DNA of 59,480 nucleotides from the NCBI GenBank assembly GCA_937944055.1, contig CALDZJ010000057.1, positions 1-59,480 on the forward strand, read 5' to 3'. This DNA comes from an uncultured Verrucomicrobiales bacterium. GTDB lineage: Bacteria; Verrucomicrobiota; Verrucomicrobiia; Verrucomicrobiales; Akkermansiaceae. Position numbers and translations under genes: made by a program. The stretch's first letter is position 1. Each line of letters starts with the position of its first letter. The notes under the pieces were generated by a model. That model did no database searches. It saw nothing but the letters and a program-made list of their open reading frames with translations, and had not been told where the DNA came from. This document shows, in pieces, positions 16,801 to 28,376 of this stretch.

Positions 16801-17572
16801 TCGCGCCCAATTCCGGAACCGAACCACCCAAGAGAGGATACAAGCGTTGCGGTCCGTCCTCAGCGGTTTCATGGCCACTCACTGCGACATTCGCCTTCAC
16901 CCCCAGATCTCCCACCCAAAATCCATAGTTCCCCGTGTGGGCCTCCCCTTCATAAACGCCCACCTGCGGAACGCTCACAAATTGATCAGCCTCACCATCT
17001 GTCGATCCCGGCCCGACGAGGCGCACGATTTCTCTCCCCGCCCCATCTTCCCCAGCACGCCCAAGGCCGATCTCCCCGGGACGTGCCGGAAGGACCGCAA
17101 GCCCGCCACCCAATGAACTCGCTCGCAAGCCCCCCTCATTTCCACTGACTAAATAGTTCTGCGGCTCATCCCAGCCACTCTCATCAGCACGGAGATCACG
17201 CAGCCCTCCGGTGGATTCATCACGCCGTAAAAACCCCTCTCCGTTCGCCCGAGTGGTCCGGTAAACCGCAGTCCAATGCTTCTGCCCATCCTCCTCAGAA
17301 TTTAAAAAATCCGTGGTGCTAGAAACCCGCTGATCTGGCCCTAACTCTCGCTGAAGCTCCCCCAGCGCAATCATCAAAGCCAAGCGCGCATTCGCCTCCG
17401 CTTCTGCCTGATATTGTCCATTCCGAGCAGACTTCACCTCCACCGTCGCCAAACTCAAAAAGGCAATCGCCACCGCCGTGAGCAGAAAAAGCACCATCAG
17501 CATGGAGATGAGCGCAAAACCGCGCTCCCTCACCCCCATCCTTTGGCCCGATAACTCACTCTTAAACATCAC
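13856..17572 (-). CDS. Verru_Chthon cassette protein A (large prepilin-like secreted protein)
   Basis: 1238 residues. The N-terminus is prepilin-like: a short basic leader ending RERG, then FALISMLMVLFLLTAVAIAF as the hydrophobic stalk, then the family signature ARLALMIALGELQRELGPDQRV. This is the hallmark of the Verru_Chthon cassette A family (TIGR02600, from memory), found in Verrucomicrobia as the first of a four-gene cassette A-D. Here no B, C or D partner is adjacent: gyrA lies upstream and a small secreted protein downstream. The start codon is GTG at 17572 with an ATG directly after it. The stalk predicts processing by a prepilin peptidase and assembly into a type II/IV-like fibre or pseudopilus, but the function is unknown. 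The C-terminal part resembles PilX/GspK-like organisation (FLSLADFVNRRL). Confidence 0.85.
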   Translation of the reverse strand: MMFKSELSGQRMGVRERGFALISMLMVLFLLTAVAIAFLSLATVEVKSARNGQYQAEAEANARLALMIALGELQRELGPDQRVSSTTDFLNSEEDGQKHWTAVYRTTRANGEGFLRRDESTGGLRDLRADESGWDEPQNYLVSGNEGGLRASSLGGGLAVLPARPGEIGLGRAGEDGAGREIVRLVGPGSTDGEADQFVSVPQVGVYEGEAHTGNYGFWVGDLGVKANVAVSGHETAEDGPQRLYPLLGGSVPELGAIGEEGERVTLENPPKERLISNQSLDFLHPSGADWRRANFHHVTVHSQGVLANVRDGGLQKNLTVFLNEGQDIDPIVDGGRVLAAGLSVNDRLVGPANAQEAEREGIDWEGNRHARTAPKFGVLRDWARLGSSVNLAPDALEARPSETDQEFTLPEVLEGSSQNLNPVSLEGVDRASLTPILVEGSMFNTFSSHFNPPGSRFPYNIRSHNFPRVVLWNPYSVPLTFPASVAMLQVNGRRGFRTDAWRVDREGREVFLGFANWLSFGGRTRPDGPVIGSSAYEDAYTGSFYFHLEEVTFQPGECLVFLPDKAAEYDNENLLNNTLSPTADYDFANNYYHSASEFDEENPDEVGGIPWFPKKFWYVPSDAFFGGEGQLTQSDDSQMILKTVGTLTEMTAVDFDELPQVAAVSCSLQFGAGREPPEAWVHDTSDPNSGVDIEFLEIENPVVTIRPDRRTRQGYRMRWLREHQSNVEASGSGLAAFPEAWDEAFVANWNLRAAYASRSPFENLIGNQGDGVASGPWFFGIYTKDLYDEEVAWTEQTPVKDESGRNLGNPFGPPSEGARRTVLFDIPRSELGVLSLAQFQHAKISEYIWHPSYAIGNSLIDPRLGLEGRVGTAPIIEGEGQEFNGFSAEAIGWSDNTERGDDRETWADHGKAFFHDLPENSNLVYDLSYEVNHKLWDEYFLSSGSSSELNRAASTSASPELPNPRMKALPGTDRSQIGDFHRAGMVLMNEGAFNVNSTSVEAWKAVLSANRRSDGMTPFPRIIAGDREEWSSGDEVSADRAWDSLRILDEAEIQRLASAIVEQVRARGPFLSLADFVNRRLSYDEEGEKGALEAAIERSGVNSSIGQQDVFALNNRRSLTNYNHPDNIKDSTQIEQTLKPSSKAWGAPSFLTQADLLQAIGSGLSARSDTFVVRAYGEALVGGQVRARAWCEAIVQRLPEPLRPDASGLNPVRDGEFPDFGRRFRIKSFRWLNEDEV

Positions 17573-17650
17573 ATCACTTATTCTTCAGAATACATTGCAC
17601 ATACATGAAATGCAAATCAGATTTTCCCATCTCCCCCATCCCAACAACGC

Positions 17651-17682
17651 AAAAGGGGAGAGAAGGAAACCTCCTCACCCCT
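17651..17682 (-). terminator. Terminator after gyrA
   Basis: On the minus strand a 13-pair stem with one mismatch (AGGGGTGAGGAGG with CCTTCTCTCCCCT) is followed by TTTT. It sits 29 bases past the gyrA stop and ends the gyrBA transcript before the cassette A gene. Confidence 0.75.
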
Positions 17683-17711
17683 ATACGAGCCTTTTAGTGC
17701 TAGTTTTATTC

Positions 17712-20348
17712 CTATTCTTCAGCAGGCGGCTCCTCAGCATCAGCAGAGCCCTCTTCAGCCAAGGACTCATCCACCTCATCATCTGGCATCACCCGCGCGA
17801 CTGCTTGAAGTTTCTCACCCTCATTCAAGGTGACCAGCTTCACGCCCTGAGCGTTCCGCCCAGTTTCCCGCACATCGGAAACCCGGATTCTGATACTCTG
17901 CCCGCCATCGGTCATAAGCATTAACTCATCAGACTCCTCCACGGCAAGGCTACCAATCACGGGACCCGTCTTCTCAGTGCACTTCATCGTCAACATGCCG
18001 ATCCCTCCGCGGTTCTTCGCCATATAGTCACCAAAAGGAGTTCTTTTGCCGAGTCCATTTTCAGAAGCCACCAGCAGGCGAGCTTCCTCAGTCACCACGG
18101 AAAGTCCGACCACAAAGTCTCCCTCCCTCGGTTTAATTCCGCGCACTCCGGCAGAATTTCTGCCCATTGTGCGAGCCTGCTCCTCATTAAAGCGGCAACT
18201 CATGCCGCGATGCGTCACAAGCATCACATCATTCTTCCCAGAGGTGAGGCGCACTCCAATCAGCTCATTTCCCTCATCCAACTTAATGGCGATGGTCCCT
18301 GCTTTTCGGTAATTTTTAAAATCGAAGAGGCTCGTCTTCTTCACCTTACCCGAGCGAGTCGCAAAGAACACGTTCCCCGCATCCTCCCGGAAAGTAATGT
18401 CCTCTCCGCTCTCCTCATCCGTGGTGTATTCTAAGCGTAAAACCGCTGCGATGCTTTCTTCTGGCTGAAGGTCCAAAACATTCTTAATACTCCGTCCCTT
18501 AGAAGCGCGAGAACCTTCCGGCAAACCATAAACTCGCTCCACATAAACGCGGCCGGTATTGGTAAAGAACATGAGGTAATCGTGCGCCTGAGCAGTGAAG
18601 AGATGCTCCACGAAGTCATTCTCCTCATCATCCGCAGCAGTGCGCGTCTCCATCCCCCGCACTCCTTTTCCACCGCGAGCCTGCACGCGATATTCACTCG
18701 CAGGCGTCCGCTTGATGTAGCCTCGATTACTCAAAGTCACGATCATCCCATCGTTCGAGATAAGGTCCTCGATCGCGATCTCGCCCTCATCAGGTAAGAT
18801 CGGGCAGCGACGCGGAGTGGCATGCTTTTCCTTAATTTCTAAAAGCTCCTCTTTGATGATGGCCAGCACCCGCTCCTCTCGGGCGAGAATATCAAGGAGG
18901 TCTTTAATCTCCGCGATGATCGCATCATACTCAGCCTTAATTTTATCCTGCTCCATCGCAGTGAGCTGATAGAGACGAAGCTCCAAGATCGCGTTCACCT
19001 GACGGTCCGTGAAGATATACTTATCCCCCACGATGCTTGGCTGACTCCGGATCAAGACGCCCAGAGACTCCGCAGTTGGCAGCTCAAAGTGATAGGCCTT
19101 GAGCTTCTGCCGAGCTTCCTCGCGGTTCTTAGAATCGCGAATCATCTTGATAAAATCATCGAGGTGACCCAACGCGAGCAAGTATGCTTCTAAATTTTCA
19201 GCCCGCTCCTCAGCTTTATTCAGAAGGAAACGTGTCCGGCGGATAATGACCTCACGGCGGTGCTCAATGAAAGCATCTAAAGCATCGAGGAGGCCGAGCT
19301 GCTTCGGGCGGCGCTCATGAATCGCAAGCATATTCACCCCGAAGGAGGTCTCCATCGCAGTGAGTTTGAAGAGCTGATTCACCACGACCTGCGGGCGCGC
19401 ATCCCGCTTTAGCGTGATCTCAATGCAGGTATCATCTGCGGAGAGGTCGCGCATTCCAGAAATATCGAGTAGGACCTTTTCACGGACTAACTCAGCAATG
19501 CGGATTTGCAAAGTAGCACGGTTCACCCCGTGTGGGACTTGACGGATGATGATCTGAGAAGCTCCCGTCTTACTTTCGGTGACCTCCATCACGCCACGCA
19601 TCTTAATGCTGCCGCGCCCAGTGCGGAAATAGCTATCAATTCCCTTATACCCTCGGATCTCACAGGCTGAGGCAAAGTCCGGCCCCTTAATGTGCCCCTT
19701 CATCTCCTCAATGGTGATGTAGGGATTATCGATCCGAGCGCAGACTCCATCGATCACCTCCCCCATATTATGAGACGGAATGTTCGTAGCCATTCCCACC
19801 GCGATTCCCGTTCCGCCATTGACCAGAAGGTTAGGGATCGAGGCTGGAAGTACGACTGGCTCCGTACTATTTTCATCGTAAGTGGTCTGGTGGTCTACCG
19901 TATCTTTCTCAAGATCGGTCAACATTGCAGACCCCATGTGGGTGAGGCGGGCCTCCGTGTATCGCATCGCAGCGGGGGCATCCCCCTCCACAGAGCCGAA
20001 GTTACCCTGACCGTTTACGAGCGTCTCGCGCATCGTCCACGGCTGAGCCATATTTACGAGAGTCGGATAGATCGCACCGTCACCGTGTGGGTGATACTTA
20101 CCCATCGTCTCACCGACGATACGGGCACACTTTAAGTGAGCCTTCGAGGCGGAGAGGGAAAGGTCATGGTGCATTGCATAGAGCAAGCGGCGCTGAGAAG
20201 GCTTCAAGCCATCACGCGCATCAGGCAAGGCACGGGAAATAATAACGGACATCGAGTAGTCCAAAAAGGACTTCGACATTTCATCGGCGACATTGATCGA
20301 TTCAATAAAGTCGCGTGGCGGGGTAGGTTCTGTGGTGTCGTCAGACAT
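17712..20348 (-). CDS. gyrA: DNA gyrase subunit A
   Basis: 878 residues; the DNA cutting and rejoining subunit of gyrase. The winged-helix active site has Tyr130 in AMRYTEARL. The C-terminal beta-pinwheel contains a GyrA-box-like QARGGKG, which marks gyrase rather than topoisomerase IV. The quinolone region reads HPHGDGAIYPTLVNMAQPW: the residues aligned with E. coli Ser83 and Asp87 are Gly91 and Pro95, so the usual water-magnesium anchor for quinolones is absent. The C-terminus is acidic (EEGSADAEEPPAEE). It follows gyrB by 19 bases and is surely co-transcribed. Confidence 0.98.
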   Translation of the reverse strand: MSDDTTEPTPPRDFIESINVADEMSKSFLDYSMSVIISRALPDARDGLKPSQRRLLYAMHHDLSLSASKAHLKCARIVGETMGKYHPHGDGAIYPTLVNMAQPWTMRETLVNGQGNFGSVEGDAPAAMRYTEARLTHMGSAMLTDLEKDTVDHQTTYDENSTEPVVLPASIPNLLVNGGTGIAVGMATNIPSHNMGEVIDGVCARIDNPYITIEEMKGHIKGPDFASACEIRGYKGIDSYFRTGRGSIKMRGVMEVTESKTGASQIIIRQVPHGVNRATLQIRIAELVREKVLLDISGMRDLSADDTCIEITLKRDARPQVVVNQLFKLTAMETSFGVNMLAIHERRPKQLGLLDALDAFIEHRREVIIRRTRFLLNKAEERAENLEAYLLALGHLDDFIKMIRDSKNREEARQKLKAYHFELPTAESLGVLIRSQPSIVGDKYIFTDRQVNAILELRLYQLTAMEQDKIKAEYDAIIAEIKDLLDILAREERVLAIIKEELLEIKEKHATPRRCPILPDEGEIAIEDLISNDGMIVTLSNRGYIKRTPASEYRVQARGGKGVRGMETRTAADDEENDFVEHLFTAQAHDYLMFFTNTGRVYVERVYGLPEGSRASKGRSIKNVLDLQPEESIAAVLRLEYTTDEESGEDITFREDAGNVFFATRSGKVKKTSLFDFKNYRKAGTIAIKLDEGNELIGVRLTSGKNDVMLVTHRGMSCRFNEEQARTMGRNSAGVRGIKPREGDFVVGLSVVTEEARLLVASENGLGKRTPFGDYMAKNRGGIGMLTMKCTEKTGPVIGSLAVEESDELMLMTDGGQSIRIRVSDVRETGRNAQGVKLVTLNEGEKLQAVARVMPDDEVDESLAEEGSADAEEPPAEE

Positions 20349-20367
20349 GAAAAATTAAAGGGTTCGA

Positions 20368-22977
<2,610 letters not shown>

Positions 22978-23017
22978 TTAAGGACTTTTTTTAGCCCAAG
23001 ATGCCAAGTGGAAAGCC

Positions 23018-23479
23018 TCAGGCACTAAAGCGATGATTCAGCCAAAAAGCGACGGCAAGAACGATCGCCAAAACGACTAATCCTGCCACCAACATCTTGG
23101 CAACTGCTGCCACCTCGGCACGCTCCCGATGAGCCTCAGAAACTCCCGTTTCCGGGCTGACTGATCGAGGCCGATGGGCCGAACGCGAGCGACGCCCTGA
23201 CGAAGAACGAGAAGCACCAGCACCGGAGGGCCCGCGTGCACTCCCCCGCTCGGATCGATCTGATTTTTCTAAGCGCCCAGTTCCCTTCATCTCGCGCGGC
23301 CTTACCGGGATCTTTTGCGGGGCTCCGGGGCGAGGCGCCGTAATCACCTCACCACAAGAAGGACATGGCCCTGTCACGCCCGCTAATGAGTCATCCACCG
23401 TCAAAGAAATTTCACAATGCTCACAAGAAAAGTGAATCACCTCTTCATTTGCCGCACTTTTTTCGTTCATGGTTGCCAT
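23018..23479 (-). CDS. Small zinc-ribbon protein with a C-terminal membrane anchor
   Basis: 153 residues from the ATG at 23479; a second ATG three codons later is equally possible. The longer frame to 23545 starts inside rnd and looks non-coding there. Residues about 18-50 form a zinc ribbon with CEHC and CPSC knuckles. A basic, Ser/Arg-rich, disordered middle (SRSSSGRRSRSAHRPRS) follows, then one membrane helix (MLVAGLVVLAIVLAVAFWL) at the end. This arrangement, cytoplasmic zinc ribbon plus tail anchor, is common in Planctomycetes and Verrucomicrobia and has no assigned function. It follows rnd and probably shares its transcript. Confidence 0.75.
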   Translation of the reverse strand: MATMNEKSAANEEVIHFSCEHCEISLTVDDSLAGVTGPCPSCGEVITAPRPGAPQKIPVRPREMKGTGRLEKSDRSERGSARGPSGAGASRSSSGRRSRSAHRPRSVSPETGVSEAHRERAEVAAVAKMLVAGLVVLAIVLAVAFWLNHRFSA

Positions 23480-23517
23480 TTTGCGTGAAATATCGCGGCA
23501 GTCCAACTCCTGAATTC

Positions 23518-24573
23518 CTAAAATCCTAAGAGGCCTCGCTGCCAATTGAGTAGCAAGCTATTTGAGCCCTCTTGCCCCCCCACAATTTGCTCCAAAACCC
23601 CACGAGAGGCGATCACGGATGGATCCAAGCCCAGATCTTTCGCTATGACGTTTCGCTTCTCAAGCTCCACCTTGAGCCTCGATTCAAAAGTCTCATCATA
23701 CTTCCGACGCTCACGCTTCGGGCGGCTCGGCCACTCGTCTTCAGGGATCCTCTGAGCTGACTTAATAGCCTCCTCAAGGCGCAAACGCCGATCCTGCCGA
23801 AGCATAGGCGGGAAACGTGGACTTTTCCCCTCCCCTAACTCCTGTGACCACGAAATTAGATCGCGATTAGCCGCCACCATAAAACTTGGGCGATTCCAAG
23901 CCGCCGCCTCAGCATCTCGCCATTCCCAGAGCGCTTTCAAAAAACGCAAACCGCTAGACTTAAGTTTCCCCGAGCCGTTAATCCGCCAAGATTCTTTCAC
24001 CTCCCCCTCACGGGCCACCACCTTGTCTTGCGCTGCCTGACACGATTCTAAAAACCAATCATAACGGCCCAGTTCCTTGAGCTTACTTTCGACAGCCTCA
24101 GCCAGTGGCAAGAGATAACGCACATCATTACGCGCATACTCCAACATCGTTGGGCTGAGTGGCCTCTTCCCCCAGTCAGCTTTCTGTGAGCTCTTTGAAA
24201 GCTCCACCCCGAAATACTGCTCCACCAAACTCGCGTAACCAAAGCGCTCATGCCCTAGAAGCTGGGCCGCAATTTGAGTATCAAAAAGCACGGGAGGCAC
24301 CATCTTCCATTCACGTAGCATCAGCGACATATCGTAATCCGCTCCATGCATCCAAATTTTAGCGTCTTTGAGCCAGTGAACGAGCGGTTCCAACGACTCT
24401 TCAGCGAGAGGATCTATGAGCTCCACCTCTTTTCCGAAGCAGACCTGCACTAGGCAAATGCGCTCAGAATGGCGATAAAGACTATCGGCTTCCAAATCTA
24501 AGCCCACTAATCCCGGGCCAGAAGGCAGGGCCTCTACCAGAGGGGCGACTTTGATGTATTGAGTTTCAGACAT
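23518..24573 (-). CDS. rnd: Ribonuclease D
   Basis: A 351-residue 3'-5' exoribonuclease acting on tRNA 3' ends and other structured RNA. The DEDDy motifs are visible: Exo I in VGLDLEADSL, Exo II in WMHGADYDMSLM, and Exo III in YARNDVRYLLPL with the catalytic Tyr. A C-terminal HRDC-type helical region follows (LKALWEWRDAEAAAWNRPSFMVAANRDLISW). Length is near the E. coli enzyme. It is preceded by the terminator of the upstream protease, with the T-run just before its ATG. Confidence 0.93.
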   Translation of the reverse strand: MSETQYIKVAPLVEALPSGPGLVGLDLEADSLYRHSERICLVQVCFGKEVELIDPLAEESLEPLVHWLKDAKIWMHGADYDMSLMLREWKMVPPVLFDTQIAAQLLGHERFGYASLVEQYFGVELSKSSQKADWGKRPLSPTMLEYARNDVRYLLPLAEAVESKLKELGRYDWFLESCQAAQDKVVAREGEVKESWRINGSGKLKSSGLRFLKALWEWRDAEAAAWNRPSFMVAANRDLISWSQELGEGKSPRFPPMLRQDRRLRLEEAIKSAQRIPEDEWPSRPKRERRKYDETFESRLKVELEKRNVIAKDLGLDPSVIASRGVLEQIVGGQEGSNSLLLNWQRGLLGF

Positions 24574-24577
24574 AATT

Positions 24578-24608
24578 AAAAAAGGGGTGAGGAAATCCCC
24601 ACCCCTTT
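24578..24608 (-). terminator. Terminator after the kexin-like protease gene
   Basis: On the minus strand AAAGGGGTG pairs with CACCCCTTT (nine pairs, with two more inner G-C pairs) and runs into TTT plus a further T-rich tract just before the rnd ATG. It separates the secreted protease from rnd. Confidence 0.85.
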
Positions 24609-24668
24609 GAAGCCTATAAAAATAACAGCTTAATTAAAACAAGATGCTTAATCGCTTTTATTGGAACC

Positions 24669-27600
24669 CTACCTTTCTTCAACTTTAACGCGGAAGAAGA
24701 GACGTGGACTTGATGGTGACGCATTAACCGGCACCCGATAAACTGCGACATCTCCCTCTACTCGATCAACGCTGGCAGACTGCACATCAGTCCAATCATC
24801 AAGATTGGTCGACTGCTGAGCTGTGTAGGTGAGGTGAGTGAGTGAGGTGTCAAAACCATATTCTACGAAGCTTCCATCGCCAGCCTCCACAAAAGTGGGG
24901 AGATATCTGGGAGTATCAGCAACGCGCACATCTCCTCCGAAGGCGTATTCCTCAAAAAGAGAGTAGCCATCACCATCATCTTCCAAGTCGCCCACACTCC
25001 CCAAGAAAGCAGTGAAGCTCATGTCAGGAACATAGGACAAGTCATCGAGGACGATTCCCTCGAAGGGCTCGAAAACATTCGGAGAACCACTTATGTTAAC
25101 GAAGGCCTCTTCAGAGAAATCTTTCCGATATCTCAATTGCACCCGGTGCCGACCAATCCCAATCGGATGGCGGATCAGTGCGAGATTAATGTCATCCGAA
25201 ACTCCGGCAAAACCTTGGAGCTCCTCGACGACCACCCCATCGACAAGAAATTCAAAAACATCTGTCGGATGCGAGTAGAGAAGCACATTGGCGTTGAAGA
25301 CTCCGGGCCCCTCAACCCAAGTCGCCATTGAGGCTGTTTGGCCATGACCAATTGCAGGAGAAGCTAAGACCAAGCCTTCGCTACCACCTGGGGCTGGACT
25401 TGCTGATTCAAAGCTCATTGGGTAGAAGATCATCCTCCCGTCAAACTCAGGAATAAAGCCCTCGATCGGACCAGCATCGGTCAAATCTGACATGAATTTG
25501 TCCATCTCGATGAATTCAACATTGTCAATCAGACCACGATCTTCACCGGCCGTGTTGGGAGCCGGTGACTTATCGCCATCTTTGGCATAAATCCAACGGA
25601 TGTCATTCGAGGAATTAGGAAGAACCACGGCGGTGGTGGCCCACTCTCTGATGCCATCAATGAAGGCGTCCCAAACTTCAGGAACATCCCCACCCCGATT
25701 AAACCAGAGTCGATCTGCCCCAGCTTCTGAGGAAGTTTTCCAATCAAACATCAGGACTCCACGGCCCAAGCTGTTGAATCCCAAGATCGAAGACTGCAAG
25801 TTATCCAAGCCAATTGCACTGCGCGCAGAGGACGCATCTTCGCCGGGACCATCACTATTGGTATCGATCACCTCAAAGTCCCATGGAGCATCTCCTCCAA
25901 AGAACGCAGGCATCCCGGTGAGCCCAATCGCATCACCGAGAGCGACGGCAGTGGGCGTTACCACAACTCTGACCTGGAAATTTCCAGTGGCATTGTTGCT
26001 GTCAGTTAGAGCGATCGGGAAGAAGAAAAGACCAGGGTCTGCAATACTTCCGGAGATTCTATTTGTGAGCGGATCAAAGGTCAGACCTTCGGGGAGATCT
26101 CCTACGAAAACATTCACAGCTCCGTTGGACTCCACCAAATAGTTGATTTCCTCACCTTGGCTCACAGTCAGAACCGCTGGACTCGTGAGGATGGGAACCG
26201 CCTCTACGGGTGCATCAGGATCAGGGACCCCATTGATGGTCAAAGTCGCATTCTGAAAGATTGCAGGATTTCCAGTGATTCTGTCAGTAATTCTGACTAC
26301 CCAATCCCCTGCAGATCCTTCACCCCAATTCCGGACCGTCATGAAGGTGAAGTTCGTGATACTATTTTCAGTATTCTCTTCATCGACTGCGTGAAGAATA
26401 CTCTGAGTTCCATTCGGAGAGATTAGAACAATTTCAAGGTCTGTGCGGCTCTGCGTAATCACTCGAGCTCTGAGCTCTACGTGCTCAACTCTTAGATTTG
26501 GAAATTCATTTCCATCTTCATCTTGAGTCATATCATAAGTGACTAAGAGGGAATTACCGTCGTTATCAGGGACAATTCCGCTATCATTCGGCAGGTCAGC
26601 CTCCCGCCCAGAGAAGACACGTAGTAAAGGCTGCTCAACAACTGGCCCTAGCTCTACGCGGTCACTATTAGCACCGGCGAGAGTCACAGCAGCTGTCGCG
26701 TCGACTAAACCGGCTCCGTATTTGTGGTTAAAGGTCAAGCCAGCCGCGTTCGTGATCCAATCAGGATCACTCGGATCGATTTGGAACGCAGAGCGAATAA
26801 GAATATCCTGAACTTCCCGCCAATTCAGATTCCGATTCTCCTCGAGCATTAAGGCGACTACACCAGAAACAAGAGGAGTTGCCGCGGAAGTACCGCCGAA
26901 ATCAGTCACATACTGCGAAGTGCGGATCTGAGTTCCATTCAGATCAAGGCCAATGCCAAAGGAAGTGGTAAGAATGCTTTGAGCACCTCCGGATGAGGGA
27001 GCCACCACCACTAGGTTGGAACCTTCCTCAGAGAAGACGGCCTGTGTTCCCGAGTCATCCACGGCTCCAACAGCGATGGTATACTTTGAGTTTGCATAGC
27101 CATCATAGTCAGAACGGTCGGAGATTTCACCGCCGTTACCAGCAGCCCAAACATAGATGGATCCGAGTGCTTCGTTACCGATCATCCGTCCCGTTTCGAC
27201 TCCATTCCGCAGGGCGTCTAAGGCCAATGGGCCAGGAGCATCCAAGTCGAGGGTGTCGTCTGTTGGGCCCCAGCTGTTGTTATAAACATCAATTTCATCC
27301 GGGGCGAAAAGGAGCGCTTGAGCCTCGGAAAGGTCATCAACGAGATCAGCTCCATCCTCGTTGCTTGGAAGGAGTCGAATCCCAGAAAGAGTTGCACGAG
27401 GAGCGACTCCTGAAATTCCTTCACCATTATTAAAGGAGGCGGCGATCAAGCCCGCCACAGCAGTTCCGTGATTTGCCTCCGGTTCAAAGGTAGCCGGTGA
27501 GTCTGCAGCGCCGTCACCAGGAAAAAGATTGAGATGAGGACCAGCGGCGTTCCCCACGAGATCGACATGATCGATGGCCACGCCATCATCTACCACGGCC

Positions 27601-28301
27601 ACGGTCACCTGATTACCGGTCGCGAGGTCTAGTGCGCCTTCCACGTTAATATCAACATTTGCTACACCACCATTTACACCTTCGTTATTGAGATACCATT
27701 GGTAGTTCGTGTCTGTTGCCTCAAGGGTATTCGGGGCGTAAAAAGGATCAGTAGGGATCAAGCGCTTGACCCGCTTTTTAGCAAAAATCGGCTCGGCTGA
27801 GATCACCTGAGGGTCACTGAGAACATTCGTCAATTGGCTAAGAACTCGGCCAGCTGAAGACTCTTCACAAATAGCGATGTTTGAACCCTCACGAAAGAGT
27901 CTGATTGACTGCATTCCGCAACGGGTTTTGACGGCCTCTAAGTCAGCGCCTTCACTGAGCATGACCAGGTAGCGATTCCGCAAGACGCGGCGCTCATTAG
28001 GGTTACCCATCTGGTCTGCAGGATAGAAGACGAGATACTTATCTGCATCTGCCTCAGAAGCGTGCGCGATCACGGTTGACGCTGAACCGGCAGCGACAAA
28101 ATCGACATGGAGGAATCCTCGCTCATCAACTCGGCCTATTTCATAGGTGCAGAGGGAAAGAGCAGATCTTTCACCACTCTGGACGAACTGAAACAATCCA
28201 TTTCCACTAGGACTGGTGTTGATTAAATCAGAAGCCACTTGGCCGAAGGCCGGAGCACTCAGGGCTAAGAGTGAGAGAATGGTCAATGAAGGTTTTTTCA
28301 T
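24669..28301 (-). CDS. Secreted kexin-type S8 serine protease with P-domain
   Basis: 1210 residues. Signal peptide MKKPSLTILSLLALSAPAFG. A propeptide-like segment is followed by the catalytic domain with Asp238 (VAVVDDGV), His278 (NHGTAVAG) and Ser in GGTSAATPLVSG; the DDG and GTSAATP forms are kexin/furin-like (S8B). A proprotein convertase P-domain follows (VEHVELRARVITQSRTDLEI ... NWGEGSAGDWVVRITD). Next is a putative Ig fold (VSQGEEINYLVES ... LTNRISG), then large beta-rich modules and a DGDGYSLFEEYAFGGD calcium-type motif near the end. The predicted role is extracellular proteolysis. It stands alone, with a terminator after it and a secreted gene upstream in the same direction. Confidence 0.92.
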   Translation of the reverse strand: MKKPSLTILSLLALSAPAFGQVASDLINTSPSGNGLFQFVQSGERSALSLCTYEIGRVDERGFLHVDFVAAGSASTVIAHASEADADKYLVFYPADQMGNPNERRVLRNRYLVMLSEGADLEAVKTRCGMQSIRLFREGSNIAICEESSAGRVLSQLTNVLSDPQVISAEPIFAKKRVKRLIPTDPFYAPNTLEATDTNYQWYLNNEGVNGGVANVDINVEGALDLATGNQVTVAVVDDGVAIDHVDLVGNAAGPHLNLFPGDGAADSPATFEPEANHGTAVAGLIAASFNNGEGISGVAPRATLSGIRLLPSNEDGADLVDDLSEAQALLFAPDEIDVYNNSWGPTDDTLDLDAPGPLALDALRNGVETGRMIGNEALGSIYVWAAGNGGEISDRSDYDGYANSKYTIAVGAVDDSGTQAVFSEEGSNLVVVAPSSGGAQSILTTSFGIGLDLNGTQIRTSQYVTDFGGTSAATPLVSGVVALMLEENRNLNWREVQDILIRSAFQIDPSDPDWITNAAGLTFNHKYGAGLVDATAAVTLAGANSDRVELGPVVEQPLLRVFSGREADLPNDSGIVPDNDGNSLLVTYDMTQDEDGNEFPNLRVEHVELRARVITQSRTDLEIVLISPNGTQSILHAVDEENTENSITNFTFMTVRNWGEGSAGDWVVRITDRITGNPAIFQNATLTINGVPDPDAPVEAVPILTSPAVLTVSQGEEINYLVESNGAVNVFVGDLPEGLTFDPLTNRISGSIADPGLFFFPIALTDSNNATGNFQVRVVVTPTAVALGDAIGLTGMPAFFGGDAPWDFEVIDTNSDGPGEDASSARSAIGLDNLQSSILGFNSLGRGVLMFDWKTSSEAGADRLWFNRGGDVPEVWDAFIDGIREWATTAVVLPNSSNDIRWIYAKDGDKSPAPNTAGEDRGLIDNVEFIEMDKFMSDLTDAGPIEGFIPEFDGRMIFYPMSFESASPAPGGSEGLVLASPAIGHGQTASMATWVEGPGVFNANVLLYSHPTDVFEFLVDGVVVEELQGFAGVSDDINLALIRHPIGIGRHRVQLRYRKDFSEEAFVNISGSPNVFEPFEGIVLDDLSYVPDMSFTAFLGSVGDLEDDGDGYSLFEEYAFGGDVRVADTPRYLPTFVEAGDGSFVEYGFDTSLTHLTYTAQQSTNLDDWTDVQSASVDRVEGDVAVYRVPVNASPSSPRLFFRVKVEER

Positions 28302-28376
28302 AGGAACTTGGAGTCAGGGGGTTTTATGTAAGGGGTGAATCTTGAAATTTATGATGCTTGCTTGCAGGTTCTATCC

